A stretch of 64,000 bases of DNA from Budorcas taxicolor (lineage: Eukaryota; Chordata; Mammalia; Artiodactyla; Bovidae), in NCBI RefSeq assembly GCF_023091745.1, contig NC_068933.1, positions 18,728,001 to 18,792,000 on the forward strand, in the 5' to 3' direction. The notes beneath the pieces were generated by a model that was not told the origin of the DNA, did not search any database, and saw only the letters and a program-made list of their open reading frames with translations. Below, one piece after another: positions 1-8,764 of this stretch (positions within the stretch are counted from its first letter, which is position 1; the number at the start of each line of letters is the position of its first letter). Made by a program: the position numbers and the translations under genes.

Positions 1-147
1 CTCCAGTAACCAGAGAATAGCACAAGGCGGAGTCTGGAAGGCAGTTATGGGGCGGGGGTGGAAGGGGCGCCCAGAAACCCCGCTTCTTCCAGCGTCAAAA
101 CACGATCCGTCACCCGAAGAGCCCCCGCCACAGACCTCGAATTGGTG

Positions 148-170
148 AAATATATATATATATTTCCCCC
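148..170. repeat. short TA dinucleotide run
   Basis: Alternating TA tract flanked by AAA and TTT inside the CpG island. It is the only AT-rich interruption of the island. Confidence 0.8.
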
Positions 171-1168
171 CTCCCCAGATAGGATGAGCTCTAGAGGAAT
201 GAGCCGCGGGGCTTAAAAGTTTGGAGGCCCCGCCTCCCCAGCGGGGCCTACGACCTAATCCCCAAACACTCGTTTCTGCAGAGCAAGCAACGTTCCTCGA
301 ATCCATTTGGCCTTTAGTATTTCCCCAGCCGGGGCCCATCCAAACTGGACCTGCAGTAAGGGATGGCGAAGGGGCGCCGCGGGAGGGCGGAGGGAAGCGC
401 GGTGAAATTAGCATTCGCCTCGCCAGTAGGAACCCCAAAGTCAGGAAAGCCTCCCCCGGCCCTTCTGCTCTAAAACGCCCGGGACGGCGTAAATCCTGCT
501 GCTCACGGCCCAACCCCAAAGTCGCATCGCTCCTAACCCGCTCTTCTCCACTCCAAATTCTGGAGCTCGAGAGCCCCACGGAACGGAATTTGGGGGGTAG
601 GGTAGAAGGGGCGCAGATTATGGCCCACTAAAGGCCCCTTGCTATGGAAAACGAGACGCCCCCTCCCAACCAAACCGTAACCCCGACTCCGCTTCCTCCA
701 CTCGCGAGGGACATTCCTGGGGCGCCCGAGTCCCCAGGGCGGCCTCCTCCCGGGGGCCAGCAAGAAGGGCGGGGAGGCAACCAGGGGGTCCTGCAGTCGC
801 CGACGCGTCCCTAGATGCTCACCCCGAGATCAGCATCGCTCGGTCCGGGGGAAGGGGCAATCGGCCCGCCCAGGGGACGGGAAGCAAGCAGCAAGGAGCC
901 CCACCAGAGGCGTGGGCCTGAGGCCAGGCTCTCCAAGATCAAGTGTCCCAGGGTCGTTGCTCTCCCGCCCCGGCGCCGCGCTGCCCTCGGTTGCCAAGGG
1001 CTGGGAACGCGCAGGCATTACCTGTAAACGAAGCAGCCGCTCCTGCCAAAGGCAGAGTAGCGGTCAGCGCCCCCGCGACCCGCCACCGGCAGCGGGCCGC
1101 CCTTAGAGACCGCAGCAGGGAGAAGCCCCAAGTTCCCTGGCTGCTTAAGGGCCCAATGGCCGCCTCGT

Positions 1169-1210
1169 CTACCTCAGCTCCTCAGCGCCAACCGCCGCAG
1201 CCACCGCCAT
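1169..1210 (-). other. 13-codon upstream ORF candidate
   Basis: On the minus strand an ATG embedded in the AAGATGGCGG block opens a 13-codon frame (MAVAAAVGAEELR) ending at TAG (1171-1169). If transcription starts upstream of 1213 and the donor at 1022 is used, it would be an uORF in the PCM1 leader. If the donor at 1173 is used, the stop would be removed. Confidence 0.35.
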
Positions 1211-1213
1211 CTT
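1204..1213 (-). promoter_or_regulatory. YY1-type AAGATGGCGG element
   Basis: Plus-strand CCGCCATCTT reads AAGATGGCGG on the minus strand. YY1 elements of this form sit just downstream of the transcription start in sense orientation in many CpG-island genes, supporting leftward transcription from about 1215-1225. Confidence 0.6.
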
Positions 1214-1362
1214 AGGATCTCATTGTGGTGGGAGAAGAGGGGTGGGGGGACTGCAGAGGGGGCAACGCGCCGGGAGACATGCGCCGTCTCCTCGGCAACG
1301 GCCGCACGGGGGCGAAACTCGCCCGGGCGGGAGCCGCAGTGCGATCCGCGCGCTAGACCGGA

Positions 1363-1372
1363 GTCATGTGAC
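1363..1372. promoter_or_regulatory. E-box (GTCATGTGAC)
   Basis: Near-palindromic GTCATGTGAC resembles USF/MITF-TFE sites (canonical GTCACGTGAC) with one central change. It lies about 150 bases upstream of the inferred minus-strand start. Confidence 0.45.
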
Positions 1373-1439
1373 CCGCTGGTCTGTGGTGTCACCTCTCGCT
1401 CTGGAGCCCGGTGTCGAGTCCACAAACGAACCACCAGAA

Positions 1440-1458
1440 ACTACATATCCCAGAATGC
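1440..1458 (+). promoter_or_regulatory. ZNF143/THAP11-type site 1
   Basis: ACTACATATCCCAGAATGC fits the long ACTACAnnTCCCAGnnTGC motif bound by ZNF143 (and, over its ACTACA half, THAP11/HCFC1) at CpG-island promoters. It is about 230 bases upstream of the inferred PCM1 start. Confidence 0.75.
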
Positions 1459-1508
1459 CAGCTCGATCTCGGGTGACACGCTCCCGCTCGTTCGCCGAGA
1501 CGGATGTG

Positions 1509-1527
1509 ACTACGAATCCCAGCATGC
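1509..1527 (+). promoter_or_regulatory. ZNF143/THAP11-type site 2
   Basis: ACTACGAATCCCAGCATGC is a second long-form motif in the same orientation, 69 bases from site 1. It differs from the preferred ACTACA half at one base. Confidence 0.7.
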
Positions 1528-1531
1528 TGTG

Positions 1532-1540
1532 CACTTCCGG
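1532..1540 (+). promoter_or_regulatory. ETS/GABP site CACTTCCGG
   Basis: CACTTCCGG is the classical GABPA/ETS core, four bases after the second ZNF143-type site. ZNF143 and GABP sites often co-occur in TATA-less promoters. Confidence 0.6.
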
Positions 1541-1799
1541 CTCCTCCACAAGGAGGGCGAGGCCTCTGAGGAAGTGGTTGGAGACCCGCCTTGGCAGATG
1601 GAAAAGGAGCGGAGGCGCGATCTCGTTTTCCTTGGAGCGGGGGATGGGGAGGGAGATGCCAGCCCCTGGAAGTGTCGGAAGAAGGAGAGAGACCAGAAAC
1701 TGGGGTCGCTCTCCACCCATATGTGGGTCGGGAAGGGATGGAACCAAAAGGGCCTTTACAATCTGGGCCTAATTTTACACCTGAGGAGATAAACCCACG

Positions 1800-2222
1800 C
1801 AAGTTTATTAGCCGAAATCGTCCATTTGGCCAGTGGGAGCATCATCAGTCAGTAATTAATCCCAGCTTGAATTCATGCCCTGCTGGTCTTAGAAGAGCCA
1901 GATGATTTTCATCAAAATTGAATCTCAAGAAATGTTATCTGAAACTATAGTCTCTGAATTCCCTGTGTATATACTCTCTTCTCTCACCAGCGACACTGTT
2001 AAGGTTAGTAATACATTGACAGGTTCTCTCGTAAACCCCCCAAAATGAGTAAAGTGATAGTTAAGGTCTTCGGTGTGGCTAACTGAAAGCTTTAAGCATT
2101 GCTCAGTTTTTCTTGAGTACGAGAGCATTTTATTTTTCGACAGTTTGCAGATGCGGGATAGTTTTGTTTTAAGCAAGATAAGGGTAGGAGGAATGAAGAA
2201 TACGCACCTGAGTTCCAAGAGC
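1800..2222. other. non-coding, no feature recognised
   Basis: AT-richer sequence after the CpG island. I see no repeat, exon or conserved motif here. Confidence 0.5.
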
Positions 2223-2231
2223 AAATTGTTC

Positions 2232-2628
2232 TCAGTTCAGTTCAGTCGCTCAGTCGCGTCCGACTCTTTGCGACCCCATGAATCGCAGCACGCCAGGCCT
2301 CCCTGTCCATCACCAACTCCCGGAGTTCACTCAGACTCACGTCCATCGAGTCAGTGATGCCATCCAGCCATCTCATCCTCTGTCGTCCCCTTCTCCTCCT
2401 GCCCCCAATCCCTCCCAACATCAGAGCCTTTTCCAATGAGTCAACTCTTCGCATGAGGTGGCCAAAGTACTGGAGTTTCAGCTTCAGCATCATTCCTTCC
2501 AAAGAAATCCCAGGGCTGATCTTCAGAATGGACTGGTTGGATCTCCTTGCAGTCCAAGGGACTCTCAAGAGTCTTCTCCAGCACCACAGTTCAAAAGCAT
2601 CAATTCTTTGGCGCTCAGTCACCAATAA
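2232..2628 (-). mobile_element. BovB LINE, 5'-truncated 3' end
   Basis: Reverse-oriented BovB tail beginning with the TTCAGTTCAGTCGCTCAGTCG block. It is flanked by a nine-base target-site duplication, AAATTGTTC (2223-2231 and 2629-2637). The 178-residue minus-strand frame across it is degraded BovB reverse-transcriptase C-terminus. Confidence 0.92.
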
Positions 2629-2917
2629 AAATTGTTCGCAAAACAGATTAGTAGAACTGCATGTCAATACATAATTCAGATAAATAAAGCCCTTCCTGCT
2701 ACTGTAATTTGCAACTGAATCTAGGTTCAATTTCAGTGCAGTGATCTTTGACATTTCGTCATACATTTTTAAGTACATTATTTAGGTAACAAAAACTTAG
2801 TCCCTGCCCTTTGAGAGGTGTTTTATTGAATGATGAAGAAATAAGGTATGATGTAAATAAACTCTTTTTATAAGAAAACAAAGTGCTGTGAGAACTCACA
2901 CCACCGATGGGATAATG

Positions 2918-3040
2918 GATTAGGTATTTACTCTAGCCCACTAAAACCTTGGGCAAGTTAACTTTTCTGAGCTTCAGTTGCCGCATCCATGAAATGAGGG
3001 ACAAGAGCTAGTAACGTTGCCTACCTTGGAAGGCTCCCCC
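2918..3040 (+). repeat. MIR SINE fragment
   Basis: Carries the diagnostic MIR core (cCTTGGGCAAGTTAactt...tgaGCTTCAGTTgccgCATCcatgAAATGaggg), diverged as expected for an old mammalian SINE. Confidence 0.75.
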
Positions 3041-3109
3041 CACCCCCGCACCCCCTGCTTAAAGTAACGTTAATTCTGTACTGGACAGCGGTTCCCGCAT
3101 TTCATCTGT

Positions 3110-3250
3110 TGTAATTTTTTTAATTCTCACAACTGTTATGAAGATAACTGGTTCTGCGTCAGTTCCATTTTACTAATGAGAGGTTAAATAAATCGTCAAA
3201 ATTCTGACGGCTCCAAATGGGAGAGCCCAGGTTTAAACTGAGGTCTACTG
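3110..3250 (-). repeat. MIR SINE fragment
   Basis: Antisense MIR pattern: CATTTTACTAATGAGAGGTTAAATAA followed by the GAGCCCAGGTTTAAACTGAGGTCT-like segment (abridged). Confidence 0.6.
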
Positions 3251-3309
3251 TCCGCTTGAAAGAATTTTTTAATTAAGAAAATGCACAGGAAAAAAAATAA
3301 GCCGTCATC

Positions 3310-3365
3310 ATCACCATTTTGTTTTATGCCTATAATAACATATATGCATAAAACAAAATGGTGAT
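3310..3365. repeat. perfect 20-bp inverted repeat (hairpin)
   Basis: ATCACCATTTTGTTTTATGC (3310-3329) and its exact reverse complement (3346-3365) flank a 16-base AT-rich loop. It falls outside the repeats I recognise. It could be a palindromic transposon remnant, a small-RNA precursor or a template-switch product. Confidence 0.85.
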
Positions 3366-3739
3366 AGAAGCTACTGGCATTGAAACAATTCAAATGAATT
3401 CAAAAGCACTACTGAAATTGTGGTCATTATTTTTTATATTTTTTTTTAATTTATGAACCCTAAAAAAAGGCTAATACTCTTATATCTGGTGGTGGGAGGA
3501 GCCTGAGAAATGTTTATATTAAATTGGGACCTCAAAATAAGTATGGGCAGTGGACAGAGGAAAGAACCCCAAAATGATGAAATTATCCCCAATTTCTAAA
3601 AACTTCACATCTAATTTAGAAAACAATGATGCAAATAAACCAGTTTAGTATTGGTAGTGTTAGTGTATGAATATGGCAAATAAATGATACAGTAAGTGCC
3701 TTTGGAATGCAGAGAAAGAGTATGTTCTATTAAATGCAT

Positions 3740-3925
3740 GCGTGCTCAGCCATTCAGTTGTGTCACTCTGTGACCCTCTGGGCGGGTGGTAGCCCACCAG
3801 GCTCCTCTGTCCATGGGATTTTCCAGGCAAGAATACTGGAGTGGGTTGCCATTTCCTCATCCAGGGGATCTTCCAGACCCAGGGACTGAACTCCCGTCTC
3901 TTGCATCTCCCACCTTGGAAAAGAG
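3740..3925 (-). mobile_element. Bov-tA SINE, diverged
   Basis: Antisense Bov-tA body (AGCCCACCAGGCTCCTCTGTCC..., then CAAGAATACTGGAGTGGG and the GGGGATCTTCC head junction; abridged), with several changes. Confidence 0.85.
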
Positions 3926-4299
3926 ATACTTTATCACTGGGACGCTCTGTTGAATTAAGTATGCTACATTGCCTCAAAGATGGTGATAGTTCTATGATAT
4001 CTATGTAGGGTGAAGTTAGGGGCAACACCCTGGTGGAAATGTAAATAAGGAATGAGTGGCCTCTAAGAGATACAGGTTGAAACTACATCTCAGTTTTCCA
4101 CATTTAAGAAAAACAACGTATATTAAAGATGGGTGTGAAGACCTAAATGGAAGAATGATGTTCAAGGAAAAAGAGCTATAAGTTAGATAGTACATCCAAA
4201 ATAAGCAATAGATAACGCAGAAGACAGACAGGGTCAAATAGAGAATTCATGTGGCGGGGAATGGGGAAACAGGAGAAGAAAGCAAAATGGATGAACAGG

Positions 4300-4570
4300 T
4301 TAGGGCCAAGCTAAAAAAACAATCTTAAATGTTGATCTGAAAGGTTGGGCTTTGTTCTATAGGTAGTGTGGAACCAGATGAGGATTTGGAAGAGGCAATG
4401 ATATAACGAAGTAGTCATTTTAAGACTTTAATCTAGTGGCAATGTTTAGAGCTGACTAGGGAGAGGACAGAGGAGAGACAAAGAATGGGTGGTAACTGGC
4501 ATGAAGTAATTAAGGCCTGGCCTAAGGTGGTAGCAGAATGAATCAAGTCAAGGAGTTGGAATCTGATAGT
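4300..4570 (+). repeat. old LINE fragment, probably L2-like
   Basis: Resembles a common ancient mammalian repeat segment (…TTTGTTCTATAGGTAGTGTGGAA…; …GGCCTGGCCTAAGGTGGTAGCAG…). The family name is from memory and uncertain. Confidence 0.4.
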
Positions 4571-4796
4571 TAATTAAATCAGTTGTCATGCTGTGTAAAA
4601 TATCAAAATGTGTTACTGAGTTTCAGTATGACACTGACCAGGGGGCACTTAAAATATAATGTTTTGTGCTATATTGTTTATCTGTTTAATGTGTTCTGTA
4701 AGTTCTTTATCCACAGATAGACTTTAAGTATGGCTTGAGAAGAAACCCTGCCTTTTATGCTTCTTTGTGAAGCATATGCCTTGTGAAGTTCATTTG

Positions 4797-4874
4797 TTTT
4801 CAGTTCAGTTCAGTTCAGTCGCTCAGTCGTGTCCGACTCTTTGCGACCCCATGAATCGCAGCACGCCAGGCCTT
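4797..4874 (-). mobile_element. very short BovB 3' end
   Basis: About 75 bases of the reverse-oriented BovB tail (CAGTTCAGTTCAGTTCAGTC through CACGCCAGGCC) stop abruptly. They are followed by two near-identical copies of TTTTGATGTTCATT. Confidence 0.8.
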
Positions 4875-4982
4875 TTGATGTTCATTAATTTTGATGTTCA
4901 TTGAAGACAATTTTTGCAGTACTTAGTTATAACCTGCAGGTGGCAACAGAACTTAAAGGAAAACCCTTCAGTGACCACTGTT

Positions 4983-5212
4983 GAGTTCAGTCACTCAGTT
5001 GTGTCTGACTCTTTGCGACCCCATGGACTGCAGCGCACCAGGCCTCCCTGTCCATCACTAACTCCCGGAGTCCACCCAAACCCATGTCCATTGACTTGGT
5101 GATGCCATCCACCCATCTCATTCTCTGTCATCCCCTTCTCCCGCCCTCAATCTTTCCCAGCATCAGGGTCTTTTCAAATGAGTCAGCTCATCGCATCAGG
5201 TGGCCAAAGTAT
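4983..5212 (-). mobile_element. BovB 3' end, truncated
   Basis: Reverse-oriented BovB tail running from the CAGTCACTCAGTTGTGTC block to CATCAGGTGGCCAAAGTA, where it is truncated. Confidence 0.9.
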
Positions 5213-5828
5213 ACTACTATTATAACTGAATTTAAGATTGTTTTTATGTGATTTTTGATATACCCAAGGAAATTATTAAGTACAATAAAAAAAGAAACAC
5301 TGAAGAACCCACTTACTAACAGAAAATGTAGAATATAATCTGTATATTTAAGGATTCTTTTGCATTCCACCAAGCTTGTTCCTCTTCTTTGCAGACATAA
5401 ATACTATCTTGAATGACATTGGTGTTATAATTCCTCCATTTTCCTTGTGTACCTATATTTATATATCCCTAAATAGTATATTTTTTAGTTTTGTTTGTTT
5501 TCAACCTTCATATGCATATCATGCTGATTATTTTCTTGCTCGACTTGCTTTTTGACTCATTGTTAACATTTCTGAGATTCATCCATGTTGATGGGTAGAA
5601 ACACAAGATCTATTAAGAGCAGAATGTAAAATTAATTTTTGAATAGTTCTCCAATTGAATGTAAGTGATTTTGTCTTTACTATTTATCTTAGCTTTGTGA
5701 GTAAGATAGCTTTTTGATGAAAAAAAGATTGATCATGTCACACAGGATACTAGTTGGAGACCTCTGGCCTAGTTTTTTCACCTTTTGGTTAAATCTGAGC
5801 ATTTTACTGTTCTGCCTTAAGTAAGCCC

Positions 5829-6062
5829 AGAGTTTCTCAATCTTGACATGATCGACATTTGGGGCTGGATGTTCTTTGCTGTGGGGGGCTGTCCTGGGCA
5901 TGGCAGGACCCCTGGCCTCTTCCCACGAGATGCCTGTAGCACCCTGTCTCCCCAGCTGTGACAGTCAAAAATGTCTCCTGACATAGCTAAATACCCTCCA
6001 AAGTCAGGGTGGGGTGGGGGGGTGAGGGCGAAATCACTCCCAGTTGGGAAACACTGTCTAGT
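5829..6062 (+). mobile_element. MER5A-like hAT DNA transposon remnant
   Basis: Matches the remembered MER5A pattern: GTTTCTCAATCTTG at one end, TGCCTGTAGCACCC and AAAAATGTCTCCTGACAT inside, and GGAAACACTG at the far end. Confidence 0.75.
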
Positions 6063-6106
6063 GTTTGCAATGAGAAACCACTGTCTAGTGTTTGCAGTGA
6101 GAAACC
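6053..6106. repeat. 27-bp tandem duplication
   Basis: Two copies of a 27-base unit starting ACTGTCTAGTGTTTGCA, differing at one base, at the right end of the MER5A-like element. Confidence 0.85.
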
Positions 6107-6207
6107 ACTGTGTTAATTATAATTTTTATGTACTTCTTTTGCTCAGAAAACCTGAACTAAATAATTATATTAATTATTACTATAAATAATTAAATCAATT
6201 AATTACT

Positions 6208-6232
6208 ATATAATTACGTCACGTAATTATAT
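6208..6232. repeat. 25-bp palindrome with a CRE-like core
   Basis: Twelve-base arms (ATATAATTACGT and its complement) flank one central C. The centre contains TTACGTCA, an ATF/CREB-type half, inside a very AT-rich stretch. Confidence 0.6.
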
Positions 6233-6342
6233 CAACTCCACGTGCATAAGCAATGTTTCAAGGCTCTTCTTACCATCGTCTGTTTCCCCCATATCTAATT
6301 ACCATGACATCTCTCGTTACTGTTTAGCTCAGACTTTTTACT

Positions 6343-6540
6343 GAAAGTGAAAGTGAAGTCACTCAGTCGTGTCCGACTCTTAGGGACCCCATGGACGGAG
6401 GCCCACCAGGCTCCTCAGTCCATGGGATTTTCCAGGCAAGAATACTGGAATGGGTTGCCATTTACTTCTCCAGGGGATCTTCCCAATCCAGGGATCTAAC
6501 CCAGGTCTCCTGCATTGCAGGCAGACGCTTTAACTTCTAG
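6343..6540 (-). mobile_element. Bov-tA SINE
   Basis: Full-length antisense Bov-tA, from AAAGTGAAAGTGAAGTCACT through the body to the tRNA-like head (TCTCCTGCATTGCAGGCAGA). Confidence 0.93.
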
Positions 6541-6912
6541 ATTCCAAAATATCTAATCACCCCTTCCGACGTATAATAATAACATTTACATCAATCCAAA
6601 CTGTTCTTTTCTTCCTAACCAATTTATGGTCCTTTTCTTTCAAAATTCACTCATTCAATATATGCAATCCTTGTGATTCCAACAATCCCATACATATTTG
6701 CAGGTGATCAATCTTTACATGGCTTTCCAAATGTAGAGTTATAATTACTATACCCTTCTTCATCTATGTTGCTTGTATATATTCCTGGGAAGTCTGTATG
6801 TTTTTACCCCTCCTTCTCTATTCACTGTAAACCTGATCAGAGCTGCAGTCATGCACTCCTGTGTACAATGCTTGCTTCCCAGGAAAAATCAAGTTAGAGG
6901 GATTTTAAAAAA

Positions 6913-7125
6913 GGCTTCCCTGGTGGCTCAGAGGTTAAAGCGTCTGCCCGCAATGCAGGAGACCTGGGTTCGATCCCTGGGTCGGGAAGATCCCCTGGAG
7001 AAGGAAATGGCAACCCACTCCAGTATTCTTGCCTAGAGAATCCCATGGACAGAGAAGCCTGGTGGGCTACAGTCCACGGGGTTGCAAAGAGTCGGACACG
7101 ACTGAGCAACTTAACTTTCACTTTC
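6913..7125 (+). mobile_element. Bov-tA SINE
   Basis: Full-length sense copy: tRNA-Glu-like head with A-box-like GGTGGCTCAGAGG and B-box GGTTCGATCCC, body, and the CACTTTC tail. Confidence 0.94.
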
Positions 7126-7225
7126 TGGTGGTCCAGTGGTTAGGAGTCTGCACTGCCACTGCAAGGATGTGGGTTCAACCCCTAGTCCAGAAACTAAGAT
7201 CCCACATGCTGAGTAGCATGGCCAA
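7126..7225 (+). mobile_element. CHR-type tRNA-derived SINE
   Basis: GGTGGTCCAGTGGTTAGGAG...GGGTTCAACCCC...ACTAAGATCCCACATGCTG...GGCCAAAAAA is the CHR-class SINE pattern. It abuts the Bov-tA copy directly. Confidence 0.8.
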
Positions 7226-7254
7226 AAAAGGGGTGGAGGGGAAGAGAGGGAAAT

Positions 7255-7312
7255 GGAAGCACAGAGAAGTTAAATCATTTGCCCAAGGTCACACAGGATG
7301 TTTGTATGCATC
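7255..7312 (-). repeat. MIR fragment
   Basis: AGAGAAGTTAAATCATTTGCCCAAGGTCACACAGGATG is the reverse MIR core (abridged); short. Confidence 0.55.
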
Positions 7313-7506
7313 CTCCATGCTCTTGACCAAAAAAGAAGAATTAAAAAAAAAAAAAAAGATACTGAGTAGCAATAAAAAACTGGAAAGAAAATAATCTATA
7401 TTTTTTTATGAGCTTCCCACCAACCCTACAATAGAAAAGTAGTAAAAATAACTAGATGTAGGTTGTTAATAATTAAATCATGTAATTAAGTAGTAATTAT
7501 GGAAAG

Positions 7507-7725
7507 GGAAAAGTGAAAGTGTTAGTCACTCAGTGGTTTCTGACTCTTTGCAACCCCTTGGACTGTAGCCCACCAGCCTCCTCTATCCATGGAATTTGCC
7601 AGGCAAGAATAGTGGAATGAGGTGCCCTTCCTTTCTCCAGGGAATCTTCCCAACCCAGGAATCGAACCCAGGTCTCCCACATTGCAGGCAGATTCTTTAC
7701 CATTTGAGCTACCCAGGAAGCCCCT
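7507..7725 (-). mobile_element. Bov-tA SINE
   Basis: Full-length antisense copy ending with the head TACCATTTGAGCTACCCAGG. Confidence 0.93.
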
Positions 7726-8312
7726 TATGGAAATACAGGCTAATAGAGATTTTATGCCCTAATTCATATGAAAAATATTATAAAGTTATTAAAAGTAATC
7801 TTCAGCTTTTACTTTTAAAAACCTGTTATTAAAACTAAAATTACATGAAATAAGAACTCAACAATTGCCATGGGCATAAAGGAGTAATCTGGAGTAACTC
7901 AGTAAAAGATGAACTCCGGGTGCTTTTTTCTCCAATAAATAAGGAGATTGTAGGTGACAACTAGATTTGGTATATGCATGAAACTAAGGGTGGGATAATG
8001 TATCCAACACGATTGGGGTTACATTGAGTCATTTTCAATTCACTCCATTATTTAGAGAGACTCCATCTATATTTGCTGTGATTTCTGCTCTTTTACCGTA
8101 AAAATACTTCCCATACCACATTCCTCCTTCCATAAGAAAGACTCTAAGATAAGGGAGAATTGGCAAAACATGAAAGGTAAGAGAAGTCAGAATGTTTTTT
8201 CTTTAGCAGAAGAGTACAAAATTTCCAGAGTTAAAAACTGGAAGATATTGAATGATCTAGAAAAGGAAAAAAATAAAACCCTGCCAGTAGGAGCAACAGA
8301 ATGATGTAGGGC

Positions 8313-8641
8313 AGGGGTTGACAAGCTTTTTCTGTGAAAGGCTAGATATTAAATATTTTTGGTACTGTGGACCATACAGTTCCATTACTTAATAATTGTG
8401 CAGTGAAAGCAGTCAGTCAGTATGTAATAAATGAGCATGGCTGTGTTGCAACATAACACTATTTTGAAAATATACTGTTTTATATAAAATATTTTTAAAA
8501 ACCACTAAAATTTAAATTTTATATAATTTTCACAAGTCACAAAATATTAACCATCACCTATTTTTTTTCCAACCACTTAAAAATATTAAAATAGGCAGTG
8601 GGCCCAATTTAACCCAGGTGCAATAGTTTGCTGACCTCTGA
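8313..8641 (+). mobile_element. hAT-type non-autonomous DNA transposon remnant
   Basis: Opens with CAGGGGTTGACAAGCTTTTT and closes with GTTTGCTGACCTCTG, which are imperfect terminal inverted repeats. Between them is the familiar CTGTGAAAGGCTAGATATTA...TGAGCATGGCTGTGTTGCA block of an old MER/Charlie element. The exact family is not assigned. Confidence 0.7.
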
Positions 8642-8731
8642 TATAGAGTACTGAACTTTTAAGTTTTTAGATAATTAATGATAGATCAAAGGAGAAGTTA
8701 GCAACAGAAAAAAAAGTACAGTTTCACTACT

Positions 8732-8764
8732 TTGCAGGGTGATCGCTTTTCGATCACCCTGCAA
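8732..8764. repeat. perfect 14-bp hairpin with 5-nt loop
   Basis: TTGCAGGGTGATCG, loop CTTTT, then the exact complement CGATCACCCTGCAA. The GC-rich stem contrasts with the AT-rich flanks. Confidence 0.9.

Larger units (their letters stand above)
1022..1220 (-). other. PCM1: putative non-coding first exon of PCM1
   Basis: Read on the minus strand, an AAGATGGCGG (YY1-like) block at 1204-1213 marks a probable start region. About 190 bases further on is a CAG|GTAATG splice donor, with the exon ending at 1022 and the intron starting at 1021. A weaker donor, GAG|GTAGAC, ends at 1173. PCM1 encodes a centriolar-satellite scaffold whose translation starts in a later exon, so a non-coding first exon is expected. 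Gene identity rests on synteny with human FGL1-PCM1, and the exon limits on promoter logic. Transcript evidence is lacking. Confidence 0.45.
40..1640. promoter_or_regulatory. CpG-island promoter, probably of PCM1 (leftward)
   Basis: GC-rich, CpG-dense block with no interspersed repeats apart from a short TA run near 150; CpG density falls sharply after about 1640. It contains an AAGATGGCGG block, a strong minus-strand splice donor, two ZNF143/THAP11-like sites, an ETS site and an E-box, as expected for a TATA-less housekeeping promoter. The link to PCM1 is inferred from human 8p22, where PCM1 and FGL1 are divergent neighbours. No PCM1 coding sequence is in the window. Open frames on both strands here are typical of stop-poor GC-rich DNA. 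Confidence 0.75.

Noticed and set aside
221..1905. Open frames of 60-190 codons in the CpG island on both strands
   Set aside because: GC-rich DNA has few stops; the frames overlap in conflicting strands and resemble no protein.
2242..2778. 178-codon minus-strand frame as a gene
   Set aside because: Most of it is the C-terminal BovB reverse-transcriptase remnant plus flanking sequence.
6913..7000. tRNA genes
   Set aside because: A- and B-box-like motifs here and in similar copies belong to SINE heads; none folds into a complete tRNA with its own flanks.
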